Position numbers and translations under genes: made by a program. Below, piece by piece: positions 1 to 13,837 of a DNA stretch of 64,000 nucleotides. The notes under the pieces are model-generated. The model was not told the DNA's origin. It saw only the letters and a program-made list of their open reading frames with translations, and did no database searches. Location: assembly GCA_964057225.1 (NCBI GenBank), contig OZ059895.1, forward strand, positions 4,836,001-4,900,000, written 5' to 3'. This DNA is from Auanema rhodensis (lineage: Eukaryota > Nematoda > Chromadorea > Rhabditida > Rhabditidae). Within the stretch, counting starts at the first letter, position 1; each line of letters begins with the position of its first letter.

Positions 1-10
1 GTGAATTTTT

Positions 11-49
11 AAGCTAGCGCAAATCTGATAACACAGATCGACGCAGCTT
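11..49. other. Nested dyad (hairpin/cruciform-capable) in satellite monomer
   Basis: Shown for the first monomer; nearly every other copy has it. Three nested arms pair in register: AAGCT (11-15) with AGCTT (45-49), GCG (17-19) with CGC (42-44), and ATCTG (23-27) with CAGAT (34-38). The loop is ATAACA, with a one-base bulge and a 3x3 internal loop. This is one of the best-conserved stretches across the array. Whether it extrudes in vivo is unknown. Confidence 0.6.
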
Positions 50-138
50 AAAAATCCGCATCGAATGCACTATACTTCATTGAGAAACGCTTAATACAAA
101 AATTAGTTATGATCGTTTGAAAAATGATGCATTAGTGT

Positions 139-166
139 ATGTTGAGTTTCCATGTACACTCAACAT
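139..166. other. 9-bp inverted repeat in satellite monomer
   Basis: ATGTTGAGT (139-147) and ACTCAACAT (158-166) are perfect reverse complements around a 10-nt loop. The arms are conserved in almost all copies; rare copies carry ACTAAACAT on the right arm (for example near 23591, 24995, 26048 and 27452). The solo-LTR-like insertions at 19670 and 21461 lie at the edge of this element. Confidence 0.6.
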
Positions 167-318
167 TGCTTCCAAAAACATTTTGACAAAAATTTTTTCG
201 AAAAATTTCAAAATAATTTAGCAAAAAGTAGATGTTTTTCGATTCCTTTTTTGAGGCAAAGATGATGGACAATGTTATTCAACGAAAAAATCAATTCTTC
301 AGGGTGAAAATCGAGGAT

Positions 319-346
319 ATAAGTGTGAACTTATATCAGTTGATAT
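319..346. other. Two overlapping short dyads in satellite monomer
   Basis: ATAAGT (319-324) pairs with ACTTAT (329-334), and ATATCA (333-338) pairs with TGATAT (341-346) around a 2-nt centre. The arms share two bases, so the two structures are alternatives. Some copies read GAACATATATCAG, which breaks the first dyad but keeps the second. Confidence 0.5.
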
Positions 347-3300
347 CTCGGTGCATTTTCAAGCTAGCGCAAATCTGATAACACAGATCGACGCAGCTTA
401 AAAATCCGCATCGAATGCACTATACTTCATTGAGAAACGCTTAATACAAAAATTAGTTATGATCGTTTGAAAAATGATGCATTAGTGTATGTTGAGTTTC
501 CATGTACACTCAACATTGCTTCGAAAAACATTTTGACAAAAATTTTTTCGAAAAATTTCAAAATAATTTAGCAAAAAGTAGATGTTTTTAGATTACTTTT
601 TCTAAGGCAAAGATGATGGACAATGTTATTCAACGAAAAAATCAATTCTTCAGGGTGAAAATCGAGGATATAAGTGTGAACTTATATCAGTTGATATCTC
701 GGTGAATTTTTAAGCTAGCGCAAATCTGATAACACAGATCGACGCAGCTTAAAAATCCGCATCGAATGCACTATACTTCATTGAGAAACGCTTAATACAA
801 AAATTAGTTATGATCGTTTGAAAAATGATGCATTAGTGTATGTTGAGTTTCCATGTACACTCAACATTGCTTCCAAAAACATTTTGACAAAAATTTTTTC
901 GAAAAATTTCAAAATAATTTAGCAAAAAGTAGATGTTTTTAGATTCCTTTTTTCAAGGCAAAGACGATGGACAATGTTATTCAACGAAAAAATTAATTCT
1001 TCAGGGTGAAAATCGAGGATATAAGTGTGAACTTATATCAGTTGATATCTCGGTGCATTTTCAAGCTAGCGCAAATCTGATAACACAGATCGACGCAGCT
1101 TAAAAATCCGCATCGAATGCACTATACTTCATTGAGAAACGCTTAATAAAAAAATTAGTTATGATCGTTTGAAAAATGATGCATTAGTGTATGTTGAGTT
1201 TCCATGTACACTCAACATTGCTTCCAAAAACATTTTGACAAAAATTTTTTCGAAAAATTTCAAAATAATTTAGCAAAAAGTAGATTTTTTTAGATTCCTT
1301 TTTTCAAGGCAAAGACGATGGACAATGTTATTCAACGAAAAAATTAATTCTTCAGGGTGAAAACCGAGGATATAAGTGTGAACTTATATCAGTTGATATC
1401 TCGGTGCATTTTCAAGCTAGCGCAAATCTGATAACACAGATCGACGCAGCTTAAAAATCCGCATCGAATGCACTATACTTCATTGAGAAACGCTTAATAC
1501 AAAAATTAGTTATGATCGTTTGAAAAATGATGCATTAGTGTATGTTGAGTTTCCATGTACACTCAACATTGCTTCCAAAAACATTTTGACAAAAATTTTT
1601 TCGAAAAATTTCAAAATAATTTAGCAAAAAGTAGATGTTTTTAGATTCCTTTTTTTAAGGCAAAAATGATGGACAATGTTATTCAACGAAAAAATTAATT
1701 CTTCAGGGTGAAAATCGAGGATATAAGTGTGAACATATATCAGTTGATATCTCGGTGCATTTTCAAGCTAGCGCAAATCTGATAACACAGATCGACGCAG
1801 CTTAAAAATCCGCATCGAATGCACTATACTTCATTGAGAAACGCTTAATACAAAAATTAGTTATGATCGTTCGAAAAATGATGCATTAGTGTATGTTGAG
1901 TTTCCATGTACACTCAACATTGCTTCCAAAAACATTTTGACAAAAATTTTTTCGAAAAATTTCAAAATAATTTAGCAAAAAGTAGATGTTTTTAGATTCT
2001 TTTTTTCAAGGCAAAGACGATGGACAATGTTATTCAACGAAAAAATTAATTCTTCAGGGTGAAAATCGAGGATATAAGTGTGAACTTATATCAGTTGATA
2101 TCTCGGTGCATTTTTAAGCTAGCGCAAATCTGATAACACAGATCGACGCAGCTTAAAAATCCGCATCGAATGCACTATACTACATTGAAAAACGCTTAAT
2201 ACAAAAATTAGTTATGATCGTTTGAAAAATGATGCATTAGTGTATGTTGAGTTTCCATGTACACTCAACATTGCTTCCAAAAACATTTTGACAAAACTTT
2301 TTTCGAAAAATTTCAAAATAATTTAGCAAAAAGTAGATGTTTTTAGATTCTTTTTTTCAAGGCAAAGACGATGGACAATGTTATTCAACGAAAAAATTAA
2401 TTCTTCAGGGTGAAAATCGAGGATATAAGTTGAACTTATATCAGTTGATATCTCGGTGCATTTTCAAGCTAGCGCAAATCTGATAACACAGATCGACGCA
2501 GCTTAAAAATCCGCATCGAATGCACTATACTTCATTGAGAAACGCTTAATACAAAAATTAGTTATGATCGTTCGAAAAATGATGCATTAGTGTATGTTGA
2601 GTTTCCATGTACACTCAACATTGCTTCGAAAAACATTTTGACAAAAATTTTTTCGAAAAATTTCAAAATAATTTAGCAAAAAGTAGATGTTTTTAGATTA
2701 CTTTTTCTAAGGCAAAGATGATGGACAATGTTATTCAACGAAAAAATCAATTCTTCAGGGTGAAAATCGAGGATATAAGTGTGAACTTATATCAGTTGAT
2801 ATCTCGGTGAATTTTTAAGCTAGCGCAAATCTGATAACACAGATCGACGCAGCTTAAAAATCCGCATCGAATGCACTATACTTCATTGAGAAACGCTTAA
2901 TACAAAAATTAGTTATGATCGTTTGAAAAATGATGCATTAGTGTATGTTGAGTTTCCATGTACACTCAACATTGCTTCCAAAAACATTTTGACAAAAATT
3001 TTTTCGAAAAATTTCAAAATAATTTAGCAAAAAGTAGATGTTTTTAGATTCCTTTTTTCAAGGCAAAGACGATGGACAATGTTATTCAACGAAAAAATTA
3101 ATTCTTCAGGGTGAAAATCGAGGATATAAGTGTGAACTTATATCAGTTGATATCTCGGTGCATTTTTAAGCTAGCGCAAATCTGATAACACAGATCGACG
3201 CAGCTTAAAAATCCGCATCGAATGCACTATACTTCATTGAGAATCGCTTAATACAAAAATTAGTTATGATCGTTTGAAAAATGATGCATTAGTGTATGTT

Positions 3301-6300
3301 GAGTTTCCATGTACACTCAACATTGCTTCCAACAACATTTTGACAAAAATTTTTTCGAAAAATTTCAAAATAATTTAGCAAAAAGTAGATGTTTTTAGAT
3401 TCCTTTTTTCAAGGCAAAGACGATGGACAATGTTATTCAACGAAAAAATTAATTCTTCAGGGTGAAAATCGAGGATATAAGTGTGAACTTATATCAGTTG
3501 ATATCTCGGTGCATTTTTAAGCTAGCGCAAATCTGATAACACAGATCGACGCAGCTTAAAAATCCGCATCGAATGCACTATACTTCATTGAGAATCGCTT
3601 AATACAAAAATTAGTTATGATCGTTTGAAAAATGATGCATTAGTGTATGTTGAGTTTCCATGTACACTCAACATTGCTTCCAACAACATTTTGACAAAAA
3701 TTTTTTCGAAAAATTTCAAAATAATTTAGCAAAAAGTAGATGTTTTTAGATTCCTTTTTTCAAGGCAAAGACGATGGACAATGTTATTCAACGAAAAAAT
3801 TAATTCTTCAGGGTGAAAATCGAGGATATAAGTGTGAACTTATATCAGTTGATATCTCGGTGCATTTTTAAGCTAGCGCAAATCTGATAACACAGATCGA
3901 CGCAGCTTAAAAATCCGCATCGAATGCACTATACTACATTGAGAAACGCTTAATACAAAAATTAGTTATGATCGTTTGAAAAATGATGCATTAGTGTATG
4001 TTGAGTTTCCATGTACACTCAACATTGCTTCCAAAAACATTTTGACAAAAATTTTTTCGAAAAATTTCAAAATAATTTAGCAAAAAGTAGATGTTTTTCG
4101 ATTCCTTTTTTAAGGCAAAGATGATGGACAATGTTATTCAACGAAAAAATCAATTCTTCAGGGTGAAAATCGAGGATATAAGTGTGAACTTATATCAGTT
4201 GATATCTCGGTGCATTTTCAAGCTAGCGCAAATCTGATAACACAGATCGACGCAGCTTAAAAATCCGCATCGAATGCACTATACTTCATTGAGAAACGCT
4301 TAATACAAAAATTAGTTATGATCGTTTGAAAAATGATGCATTAGTGTATGTTGAGTTTCCATGTACACTCAACATTGCTTCGAAAAACATTTTGACAAAA
4401 ATTTTTTCGAAAAATTTCAAAATAATTTAGCAAAAAGTAGATGTTTTTCGATTCCTTTTTTCAAGGCAAAGACGATGGACAATGTTATTCAACGAAAAAA
4501 TTAATTCTTCAGGGTGAAAATCGAGGATATAAGTGTGAACTTATATCAGTTGATATCTCGGTGCATTTTTAAGCTAGCGCAAATCTGATAACACAGATCG
4601 ACGCAGCTTAAAAATCCGCATCGAATGCACTATACTTCATTGAGAAACGCTTAATACAAAAATTAGTTATGATCGTTTGAAAAATGATGCATTAGTGTAT
4701 GTTGAGTTTCCATGTACACTCAACATTGCTTCGAAAAACATTTTGACAAAAATTTTTTCGAAAAATTTCAAAATAATTTAGCAAAAAGTAGATGTTTTTC
4801 GATTCCTTTTTTAAGGCAAAGATGATGGACAATGTTATTCAACGAAAAAATCAATTCTTCAGGGTGAAAATCGAGGATATAAGTGTGAACTTATATCAGT
4901 TGATATCTCGGTGCATTTTCAAGCTAGCGCAAATCTGATAACACAGATCGACGCAGCTTAAAAATCCGCATCGAATGCACTATACTTCATTGAGAAACGC
5001 TTAATACAAAAATTAGTTATGATCGTTTGAAAAATGATGCATTAGTGTATGTTGAGTTTCCATGTACACTCAACATTGCTTCCAAAAACATTTTGACAAA
5101 AATTTTTTCGAAAAATTTCAAAATAATTTAGCAAAAAGTGGATGTTTTTAGATTCTTTTTTTTAAGGCAAAGATGATGGACAATGTTATTCAACGAAAAA
5201 ATTAATTCTTCAGGGTGAAAATCGAGGATATAAGTGTGAACTTATATCAGTTGATATCTCGGTGCATTTTTAAGCTAGCGCAAATCTGATAACACAGATC
5301 GACGCAGCTTAAAAATCCGCATCGAATGCACTATACTTCATTGAGAAACGCTTAATACAAAAATTAGTTATGATCGTTTGAAAAATGATGCATTAGTGTA
5401 TGTTGAGTTTCCATGTACACTCAACATTGCTTCGAAAAACATTTTGACAAAAATTTTTTCGAAAAATTTCAAAATAATTTAGCAAAAAGTAGATGTTTTT
5501 CGATTCCTTTTTTAAGGCAAAGATGATGGACAATGTTATTCAACGAAAAAATCAATTCTTCAGGGTGAAAATCGAGGATATAAGTGTGAACTTATATCAG
5601 TTGATATCTCGGTGCATTTTCAAGCTAGCGCAAATCTGATAACACAGATCGACGCAGCTTAAAAATCCGCATCGAATGCACTATACTTCATTGAGAAACG
5701 CTTAATACAAAAATTAGTTATGATCGTTTGAAAAATGATGCATTAGTGTATGTTGAGTTTCCATGTACACTCAACATTGCTTCCAAAAACATTTTGACGA
5801 AAATTTTTTCGAAAAATTTCAAAATAATTTAGCAAAAAGTAGATGTTTTTAGATTCCTTTTTTCAAGGCAAAGACGATGGACAATGTTATTCAACGAAAA
5901 AATTAATTCTTCAGGGTGAAAATCGAGGATATACGTGTGAACTTATATCAGTTGATATCTCGGTGCATTTTTAAGCTAGCGCAAATCTGATAACACAGAT
6001 CGACGCAGCTTAAAAATCCGCATCGAATGCACTATACTTCATTGAGAAACGCTTAATACAAAAATTAGTTATGATCGTTTGAAAAATGATGCATTAGTGT
6101 ATGTTGAGTTTCCATGTACACTCAACATTGCTTCCAAAAACATTTTGACAAAAATTTTTTCGAAAAATTTCAAAATAATTTAGCAAAAAGTAGATGTTTT
6201 TAGATTCCTTTTCTCAAGGCAAAGACGATGGACAATGTTATTCAACGAAAAAATTAATTCTTCAGGGTGAAAATCGAGGATATAAGTGTGAACTTATATC

Positions 6301-7015
6301 AGTTGATATCTCGGTGCATTTTCAAGCTAGCGCAAATCTGATAACACAGATCGACGCAGCTTAAAAATCCGCATCGAATGCACTATACTACATTGAAAAA
6401 CGCTTAATACAAAAATTAGTTATGATCGTTCGAAAAATGATGCATTAGTGTATGTTGAGTTTCCATGTACACTCAACATTGCTTCGAAAAACATTTTGAC
6501 AAAAATTTTTTCGAAAAATTTCAAAATAATTTAGCAAAAAGTAGATGTTTTTAGATTACTTTTTCTAAGGCAAAGATGATGGACAATGTTATTCAACGAA
6601 AAAATTAATTCTTCAGGGTGAAAATCGAGGATATAAGTGTGAACTTATATCAGTTGATATCTCGGTGCATTTTCAAGCTAGCGCAAATCTGATAACACAG
6701 ATCGACGCAGCTTAAAAATCCGCATCGAATGCACTATACTTCATTGAGAAACGCTTAATACAAAAATTAGTTATGATCGTTTGAAAAATGATGCATTAGT
6801 GTATGTTGAGTTTCCATGTACACTCAACATTGCTTCCAAAAACATTTTGACAAAAATTTTTTCGAAAAATTTCAAAATAATTTAGCAAAAAGTAGATGTT
6901 TTTCGATTCCTTTTTTTAAGGCAAAGATGATGGACAATGTTATTCAACGAAAAAATCAATTCTTCAGGGTGAAAATCGAGGATATAAGTGTGAACTTATA
7001 TCAGTTGATATCTCG

Positions 7016-8417
7016 GTGCATTTTCAAGCTAGCGCAAATCTGATAACACAGATCGACGCAGCTTAAAAATCCGCATCGAATGCACTATACTTCATTGAGA
7101 AACGCTTAATACAAAAATTAGTTATGATCGTTTGAAAAATGATGCATTAGTGTATGTTGAGTTTCCATGTACACTCAACATTGCTTCCAAAAACATTTTG
7201 ACAAAAATTTTTTCGAAAAATTTCAAAATAATTTAGCAAAAAGTAGATGTTTTTAGATTCTTTTTTTCAAGGCAAAGACGATGGACAATGTTATTCAACG
7301 AAAAAATCAATTCTTCAGGGTGAAAATCGAGGATATAAGTGTGAACTTATATCAGTTGATATCTCGGTGCATTTTCAAGCTAGCGCAAATCTGATAACAC
7401 AGATCGACGCAGCTTAAAAATCCGCATCGAATGCACTATACTTCATTGAGAAACGCTTAATACAAAAATTAGTTATGATCGTTTGAAAAATGATGCATTA
7501 GTGTATGTTGAGTTTCCATGTACACTCAACATTGCTTCGAAAAACATTTTGACAAAAATTTTTTCGAAAAATTTCAAAATAATTTAGCAAAAAGTAGATG
7601 TTTTTCGATTCCTTTTTTAAGGCAAAGATGATGGACAATGTTATTCAACGAAAAAATTAATTCTTCAGGGTGAAAATCGAGGATATACGTGTGAACTTAT
7701 ATCAGTTGATATCTCGGTGCATTTTTAAGCTAGCGCAAATCTGATAACACAGATCGACGCAGCTTAAAAATCCGCATCGAATGCACTATACTTCATTGAG
7801 AAACGCTTAATACAAAAATTAGTTATGATCGTTTGAAAAATGATGCATTAGTGTATGTTGAGTTTCCATGTACACTCAACATTGCTTCCAAAAACATTTT
7901 GACAAAAATTTTTTCGAAAAATTTCAAAATAATTTAGCAAAAAGTAGATGTTTTTAGATTCTTTTTTTCAAGGCAAAGACGATGGACAATGTTATTCAAC
8001 GAAAAAATCAATTCTTCAGGGTGAAAATCGAGGATATAAGTGTGAACTTATATCAGTTGATATCTCGGTGCATTTTCAAGCTAGCGCAAATCTGATAACA
8101 CAGATCGACGCAGCTTAAAAATCCGCATCGAATGCACTATACTTCATTGAGAAACGCTTAATACAAAAATTAGTTATGATCGTTTGAAAAATGATGCATT
8201 AGTGTATGTTGAGTTTCCATGTACACTCAACATTGCTTCGAAAAACATTTTGACAAAAATTTTTTCGAAAAATTTCAAAATAATTTAGCAAAAAGTAGAT
8301 GTTTTTCGATTCCTTTTTTAAGGCAAAGATGATGGACAATGTTATTCAACGAAAAAATTAATTCTTCAGGGTGAAAATCGAGGATATACGTGTGAACTTA
8401 TATCAGTTGATATCTCG
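7016..8417. repeat. Duplicated dimer higher-order repeat (~701 bp x2)
   Basis: Two successive two-monomer units share an alternating pattern: CTTCCAAAAAC with AGATTCTTTTTTTCAAGG and ATAAGTG in the first monomer, then CTTCGAAAAAC with CGATTCC and the rare ATACGTG in the second. ATACGTG recurs 701 bp apart, at about 7685 and 8386. It also appears once near 5931. Confidence 0.7.
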
Positions 8418-9821
8418 GTGCATTTTTAAGCTAGCGCAAATCTGATAACACAGATCGACGCAGCTTAAAAATCCGCATCGAATGCACTATACTTCATTGA
8501 GAAACGCTTAATACAAAAATTAGTTATGATCGTTTGAAAAATGATGCATTAGTGTATGTTGAGTTTCCATGTACACTCAACATTGCTTCCAAAAACATTT
8601 TGACAAAAATTTTTTCGAAAAATTTCAAAATAATTTAGCAAAAAGTAGATGTTTTTAGATTCCTTTTCTCAAGGCAAAGACGATGGACAATGTTATTCAA
8701 CGAAAAAATTAATTCTTCAGGGTGAAAATCGAGGATATAAGTGTGAACTTATATCAGTTGATATCTCGGTGCATTTTCAAGCTAGCGCAAATCTGATAAC
8801 ACAGATCGACGCAGCTTAAAAATCCGCATCGAATGCACTATACTACATTGAAAAACGCTTAATACAAAAATTAGTTATGATCGTTCGAAAAATGATGCAT
8901 TAGTGTATGTTGAGTTTCCATGTACACTCAACATTGCTTCGAAAAACATTTTGACAAAAATTTTTTCGAAAAATTTCAAAATAATTTAGCAAAAAGTAGA
9001 TGTTTTTAGATTACTTTTTCTAAGGCAAAGATGATGGACAATGTTATTCAACGAAAAAATCAATTCTTCAGGGTGAAAATCGAGGATATAAGTGTGAACT
9101 TATATCAGTTGATATCTCGGTGCATTTTCAAGCTAGCGCAAATCTGATAACACAGATCGACGCAGCTTAAAAATCCGCATCGAATGCACTATACTTCATT
9201 GAGAAACGCTTAATACAAAAATTAGTTATGATCGTTTGAAAAATGATGCTTTAGTGTATGTTGAGTTTCCATGTACACTCAACATTGCTTCCAAAAACAT
9301 TTTGACAAAAATTTTTTCGAAAAATTTCAAAATAATTTAGCAAAAAGTAGATGTTTTTAGATTCCTTTTTTCAAGGCAAAGACGATGGACAATGTTATTC
9401 AACGAAAAAATTAATTCTTCAGGGTGAAAATCGAGGATATAAGTGTGAACTTATATCAGTTGATATCTCGGTGCATTTTCAAGCTAGCGCAAATCTGATA
9501 ACACAGATCGACGCAGCTTAAAAATCCGCATCGAATGCACTATACTTCATTGAGAAACGCTTAATACAAAAATTAGTTATGATCGTTTGAAAAATGATGC
9601 ATTAGTGTATGTTGAGTTTCCATGTACACTCAACATTGCTTCCAAAAACATTTTGACAAAAATTTTTTCGAAAAATTTCAAAATAATTTAGCAAAAAGTA
9701 GATGTTTTTAGATTCCTTTTTTCAAGGCAAAGACGATGGACAATGTTATTCAACGAAAAAATTAATTCTTCAGGGTGAAAATCGAGGATATAAGTGTGAA
9801 CTTATATCAGTTGATATCTCG

Positions 9822-12629
9822 GTGCATTTTCAAGCTAGCGCAAATCTGATAACACAGATCGACGCAGCTTAAAAATCCGCATCGAATGCACTATACTTCA
9901 TTGAGAAACGCTTAATACAAAAATTAGTTATGATCGTTTGAAAAATGATGCATTAGTGTATGTTGAGTTTCCATGTACACTCAACATTGCTTCCAAAAAC
10001 ATTTTGACAAAAATTTTTTCGAAAAATTTCAAAATAATTTAGCAAAAAGTAGATGTTTTTAGATTCCTTTTTTTAAGGCAAAAATGATGGACAATGTTAT
10101 TCAACGAAAAAATTAATTCTTCAGGGTGAAAATCGAGGATATAAGTGTGAACATATATCAGTTGATATCTCGGTGCATTTTCAAGCTAGCGCAAATCTGA
10201 TAACACAGATCGACGCAGCTTAAAAATCCGCATCGAATGCACTATACTTCATTGAGAAACGCTTAATACAAAAATTAGTTATGATCGTTTGAAAAATGAT
10301 GCATTAGTGTATGTTGAGTTTCCATGTACACTCAACATTGCTTCCAAAAACATTTTGACAAAAATTTTTTCGAAAAATTTCAAAATAATTTAGCAAAAAG
10401 TAGATGTTTTTAGATTCTTTTTTTCAAGGCAAAGACGATGGACAATGTTATTCAACGAAAAAATTAATTCTTCAGGGTGAAAATCGAGGATATAAGTGTG
10501 AACTTATATCAGTTGATATCTCGGTGCATTTTTAAGCTAGCGCAAATCTGATAACACAGATCGACGCAGCTTAAAAATCCGCATCGAATGCACTATACTA
10601 CATTGAAAAACGCTCAATACAAAAATTAGTTATGATCGTTTGAAAAATGATGCATTAGTGTATGTTGAGTTTCCATGTACACTCAACATTGCTTCCAAAA
10701 ACATTTTGACAAAAATTTTTTCGAAAAATTTCAAAATAATTTAGCAAAAAGTAGATGTTTTTAGATTCTTTTTTTCAAGGCAAAGACGATGGACAATGTT
10801 ATTCAACGAAAAAATTAATTCTTCAGGGTGAAAATCGAGGATATAAGTGTGAACTTATATCAGTTGATATCTCGGTGCATTTTCAAGTTAGCGCAAATCT
10901 GATAACACAGATCGACGCAGCTTAAAAATCCGCATCGAATGCACTATACTTCATTGAGAAACGCTTAATACAAAAATTAGTTATGATCGTTTGAAAAATG
11001 ATGCATTAGTGTATGTTGAGTTTCCATGTACACTCAACATTGCTTCCAAAAACATTTTGACAAAAATTTTTTCGAAAAATTTCAAAATAATTTAGCAAAA
11101 AGTAGATGTTTTTAGATTCCTTTTTTCAAGGCAAAGACGATGGACAATGTTATTCAACGAAAAAATTAATTCTTCAGGGTGAAAATCGAGGATATAAGTG
11201 TGAACTTATATCAGTTGATATCTCGGTGCATTTTCAAGCTAGCGCAAATCTGATAACACAGATCGACGCAGCTTAAAAATCCGCATCGAATGCACTATAC
11301 TTCATTGAGAAACGCTTAATACAAAAATTAGTTATGATCGTTTGAAAAATGATGCATTAGTGTATGTTGAGTTTCCATGTACACTCAACATTGCTTCCAA
11401 AAACATTTTGACAAAAATTTTTTCGAAAAATTTCAAAATAATTTAGCAAAAAGTAGATGTTTTTAGATTCCTTTTTTTAAGGCAAAAATGATGGACAATG
11501 TTATTCAACGAAAAAATTAATTCTTCAGGGTGAAAATCGAGGATATAAGTGTGAACATATATCAGTTGATATCTCGGTGCATTTTCAAGCTAGCGCAAAT
11601 CTGATAACACAGATCGACGCAGCTTAAAAATCCGCATCGAATGCACTATACTTCATTGAGAAACGCTTAATACAAAAATTAGTTATGATCGTTTGAAAAA
11701 TGATGCATTAGTGTATGTTGAGTTTCCATGTACACTCAACATTGCTTCCAAAAACATTTTGACAAAAATTTTTTCGAAAAATTTCAAAATAATTTAGCAA
11801 AAAGTAGATGTTTTTAGATTCTTTTTTTCAAGGCAAAGACGATGGACAATGTTATTCAACGAAAAAATTAATTCTTCAGGGTGAAAATCGAGGATATAAG
11901 TGTGAACTTATATCAGTTGATATCTCGGTGCATTTTTAAGCTAGCGCAAATCTGATAACACAGATCGACGCAGCTTAAAAATCCGCATCGAATGCACTAT
12001 ACTACATTGAAAAACGCTCAATACAAAAATTAGTTATGATCGTTTGAAAAATGATGCATTAGTGTATGTTGAGTTTCCATGTACACTCAACATTGCTTCC
12101 AAAAACATTTTGACAAAAATTTTTTCGAAAAATTTCAAAATAATTTAGCAAAAAGTAGATGTTTTTAGATTCTTTTTTTCAAGGCAAAGACGATGGACAA
12201 TGTTATTCAACGAAAAAATTAATTCTTCAGGGTGAAAATCGAGGATATAAGTGTGAACTTATATCAGTTGATATCTCGGTGCATTTTCAAGTTAGCGCAA
12301 ATCTGATAACACAGATCGACGCAGCTTAAAAATCCGCATCGAATGCACTATACTTCATTGAGAAACGCTTAATACAAAAATTAGTTATGATCGTTTGAAA
12401 AATGATGCATTAGTGTATGTTGAGTTTCCATGTACACTCAACATTGCTTCCAAAAACATTTTGACAAAAATTTTTTCGAAAAATTTCAAAATAATTTAGC
12501 AAAAAGTAGATGTTTTTAGATTCTTTTTTTTAAGGCAAAGACGATGGACAATGTTATTCAACGAAAAAATTAATTCTTCAGGGTGAAAATCGAGGATATA
12601 AGTGTGAACTTATATCAGTTGATATCTCG
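9822..12629. repeat. Duplicated tetramer higher-order repeat (1404 bp x2)
   Basis: Unit starts are at 9822 and 11226, exactly 1404 bp (4 x 351) apart. Diagnostic variants recur at the same offset: GAACATATATC (10151 and 11555), CGCTCAATAC with ATTGAAAAACG in the third monomer, and CAAGTTAGCG in the fourth. The copies differ slightly in the T-run of the fourth monomer. Confidence 0.75.
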
Positions 12630-13491
12630 GTGCATTTTCAAGCTAGCGCAAATCTGATAACACAGATCGACGCAGCTTAAAAATCCGCATCGAATGCACT
12701 ATACTACATTGAGAAACGCTCAATACAAAAATTAGTTATGATCGTTTGAAAAATGATGCATTAGTGTATGTTGAGTTTCCATGTACACTCAACATTGCTT
12801 CCAAAAACATTTTGACAAAAATTTTTTCGAAAAATTTCAGAATAATTTAGCAAAAAGTAGATGTTTTTAGATTCTTTTTTTCAAGGCAAAGACGATGGAC
12901 AATGTTTTTCAACGAAAAAATTAATTCTTCAGGGTGAAAATCGAGGATATAAGTGTGAACTTATATCAGTTGATATCTCGGTGCATTTTCAAGCTAGCGC
13001 AAATCTGATAACACAGATCGACGCAGCTTAAAAATCCGCATCGAATGCACTATACTTCATTGAGAAACGCTTAATACAAAAATTAGTTATGATCGTTTGA
13101 AAAATGATGCATTAGTGTATGTTGAGTTTCCATGTACACTCAACATTGCTTCCAAAAACATTTTGACAAAAATTTTTTCGAAAAATTTCAAAATAATTTA
13201 GCAAAAAGTAGATGTTTTTAGATTCCTTTTTTTAAGGCAAAAATGATGGACAATGTTATTAAACGAAAAAATTAATTCTTCAGGGTGAAAATCGAGGATA
13301 TAAGTGTGAACTTATATCAGTTGATATCTCGGTGCATTTTTAAGCTAGCGCAAATCTGATAACACAGATCGACGCAGCTTAAAAATCCGCATCGAATGCA
13401 CTATACTACATTGAGAAACGCTTAATACAAAAATTAGTTATGATCGTTTGAAAAATAGAATTTTTTTACTATAATAAGACGTAAAAAAGAG

Positions 13492-13651
13492 ATTATATTT
13501 ATTCGACTGTTAGCTATATTGTTTACATTGACCTCACATTACAAAAAAAAAAATTTTTTTGAATAGGGTAATAAGACCGTGGGAAAGGCGGGCTTTAAGT
13601 ATTGGCGGGAACCGGGTTCTCAAGTAAATTCTATCAGTAAAACACTTCATA
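13492..13651 (+). repeat. Left inverted terminal repeat of DIRS copy 1
   Basis: 160 bp that is the near-perfect reverse complement of 17711-17870, beginning ATTATATTTATTCGACTG. It is preceded by a 35-bp left-end extension (13457-13491) that is absent from the right end, the asymmetry usual in DIRS elements. It contains an A-run/T-run of variable length and a GC-richer segment, GGCGGGCTTTAAG. Confidence 0.9.
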
Positions 13652-13837
13652 ATTTCTAAAAAGTTAAAGGGGATACAAAACGATACTGACAGAGAGATCT
13701 TCGGATAAGGATGAGCAGGATCTATCTTCTTGGAACTGGGTTCTTCGAGGGGCGTCGGAATCTAAAGAAAAACGTAATCTAGAGAGCGCGAGGAAGGGAC
13801 TCCGTAGGTGGAGACCAAGGGGTGGAAGGTGGGACTC
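13652..13837. other. Non-coding segment between left ITR and internal complementary region
   Basis: About 186 bp with no reading frame or RNA gene that I recognise, nearly identical in copy 2. It lies 3' of the recombinase stop in the sense direction, so it belongs to the element's 3' untranslated region. Confidence 0.6.

Larger units (their letters stand above)
1..13456. repeat. Satellite array, left block (~351-bp monomer, ~38 copies)
   Basis: Head-to-tail copies of an AT-rich monomer, 350-351 bp long: unit starts (the GTG before the CATTTT/AATTTTT-AAGCTAGCGC segment) fall at 1, 351, 702 and so on. Copies differ by a few substitutions and 1-2 nt indels in the short T-run near monomer position 250. 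Recurrent variants include CTTCC/CTTCG before the AAAAACATTTTGACA segment, AGATTCC/CGATTCC, TTCATTGAG/TACATTGAG and ATAAGTG/ATACGTG. The CTTCG and CGATTCC variants are concentrated in this left block. No spacers are present, and no conserved reading frame survives from monomer to monomer. The array begins outside the window and is interrupted at 13456 by a retrotransposon. It is typical of (peri)centromeric or heterochromatic satellite; a centromeric role is inference only. Confidence 0.97.

Noticed and set aside
199..215. CENP-B-box-like TTCGAAAAATT in the monomer
   Set aside because: It fits the first half of the box (TTCGnnnnA) but is followed by TTTCAA where CGGG is required.
6816..7043. 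Plus-strand 75-codon frame inside the satellite
   Set aside because: It exists only because one monomer lacks the usual stop; the neighbouring monomers interrupt it and there is no domain.
1..13456. CRISPR-like array
   Set aside because: Repeats are ~351 bp and directly adjacent, with no unique spacers; this is satellite DNA.
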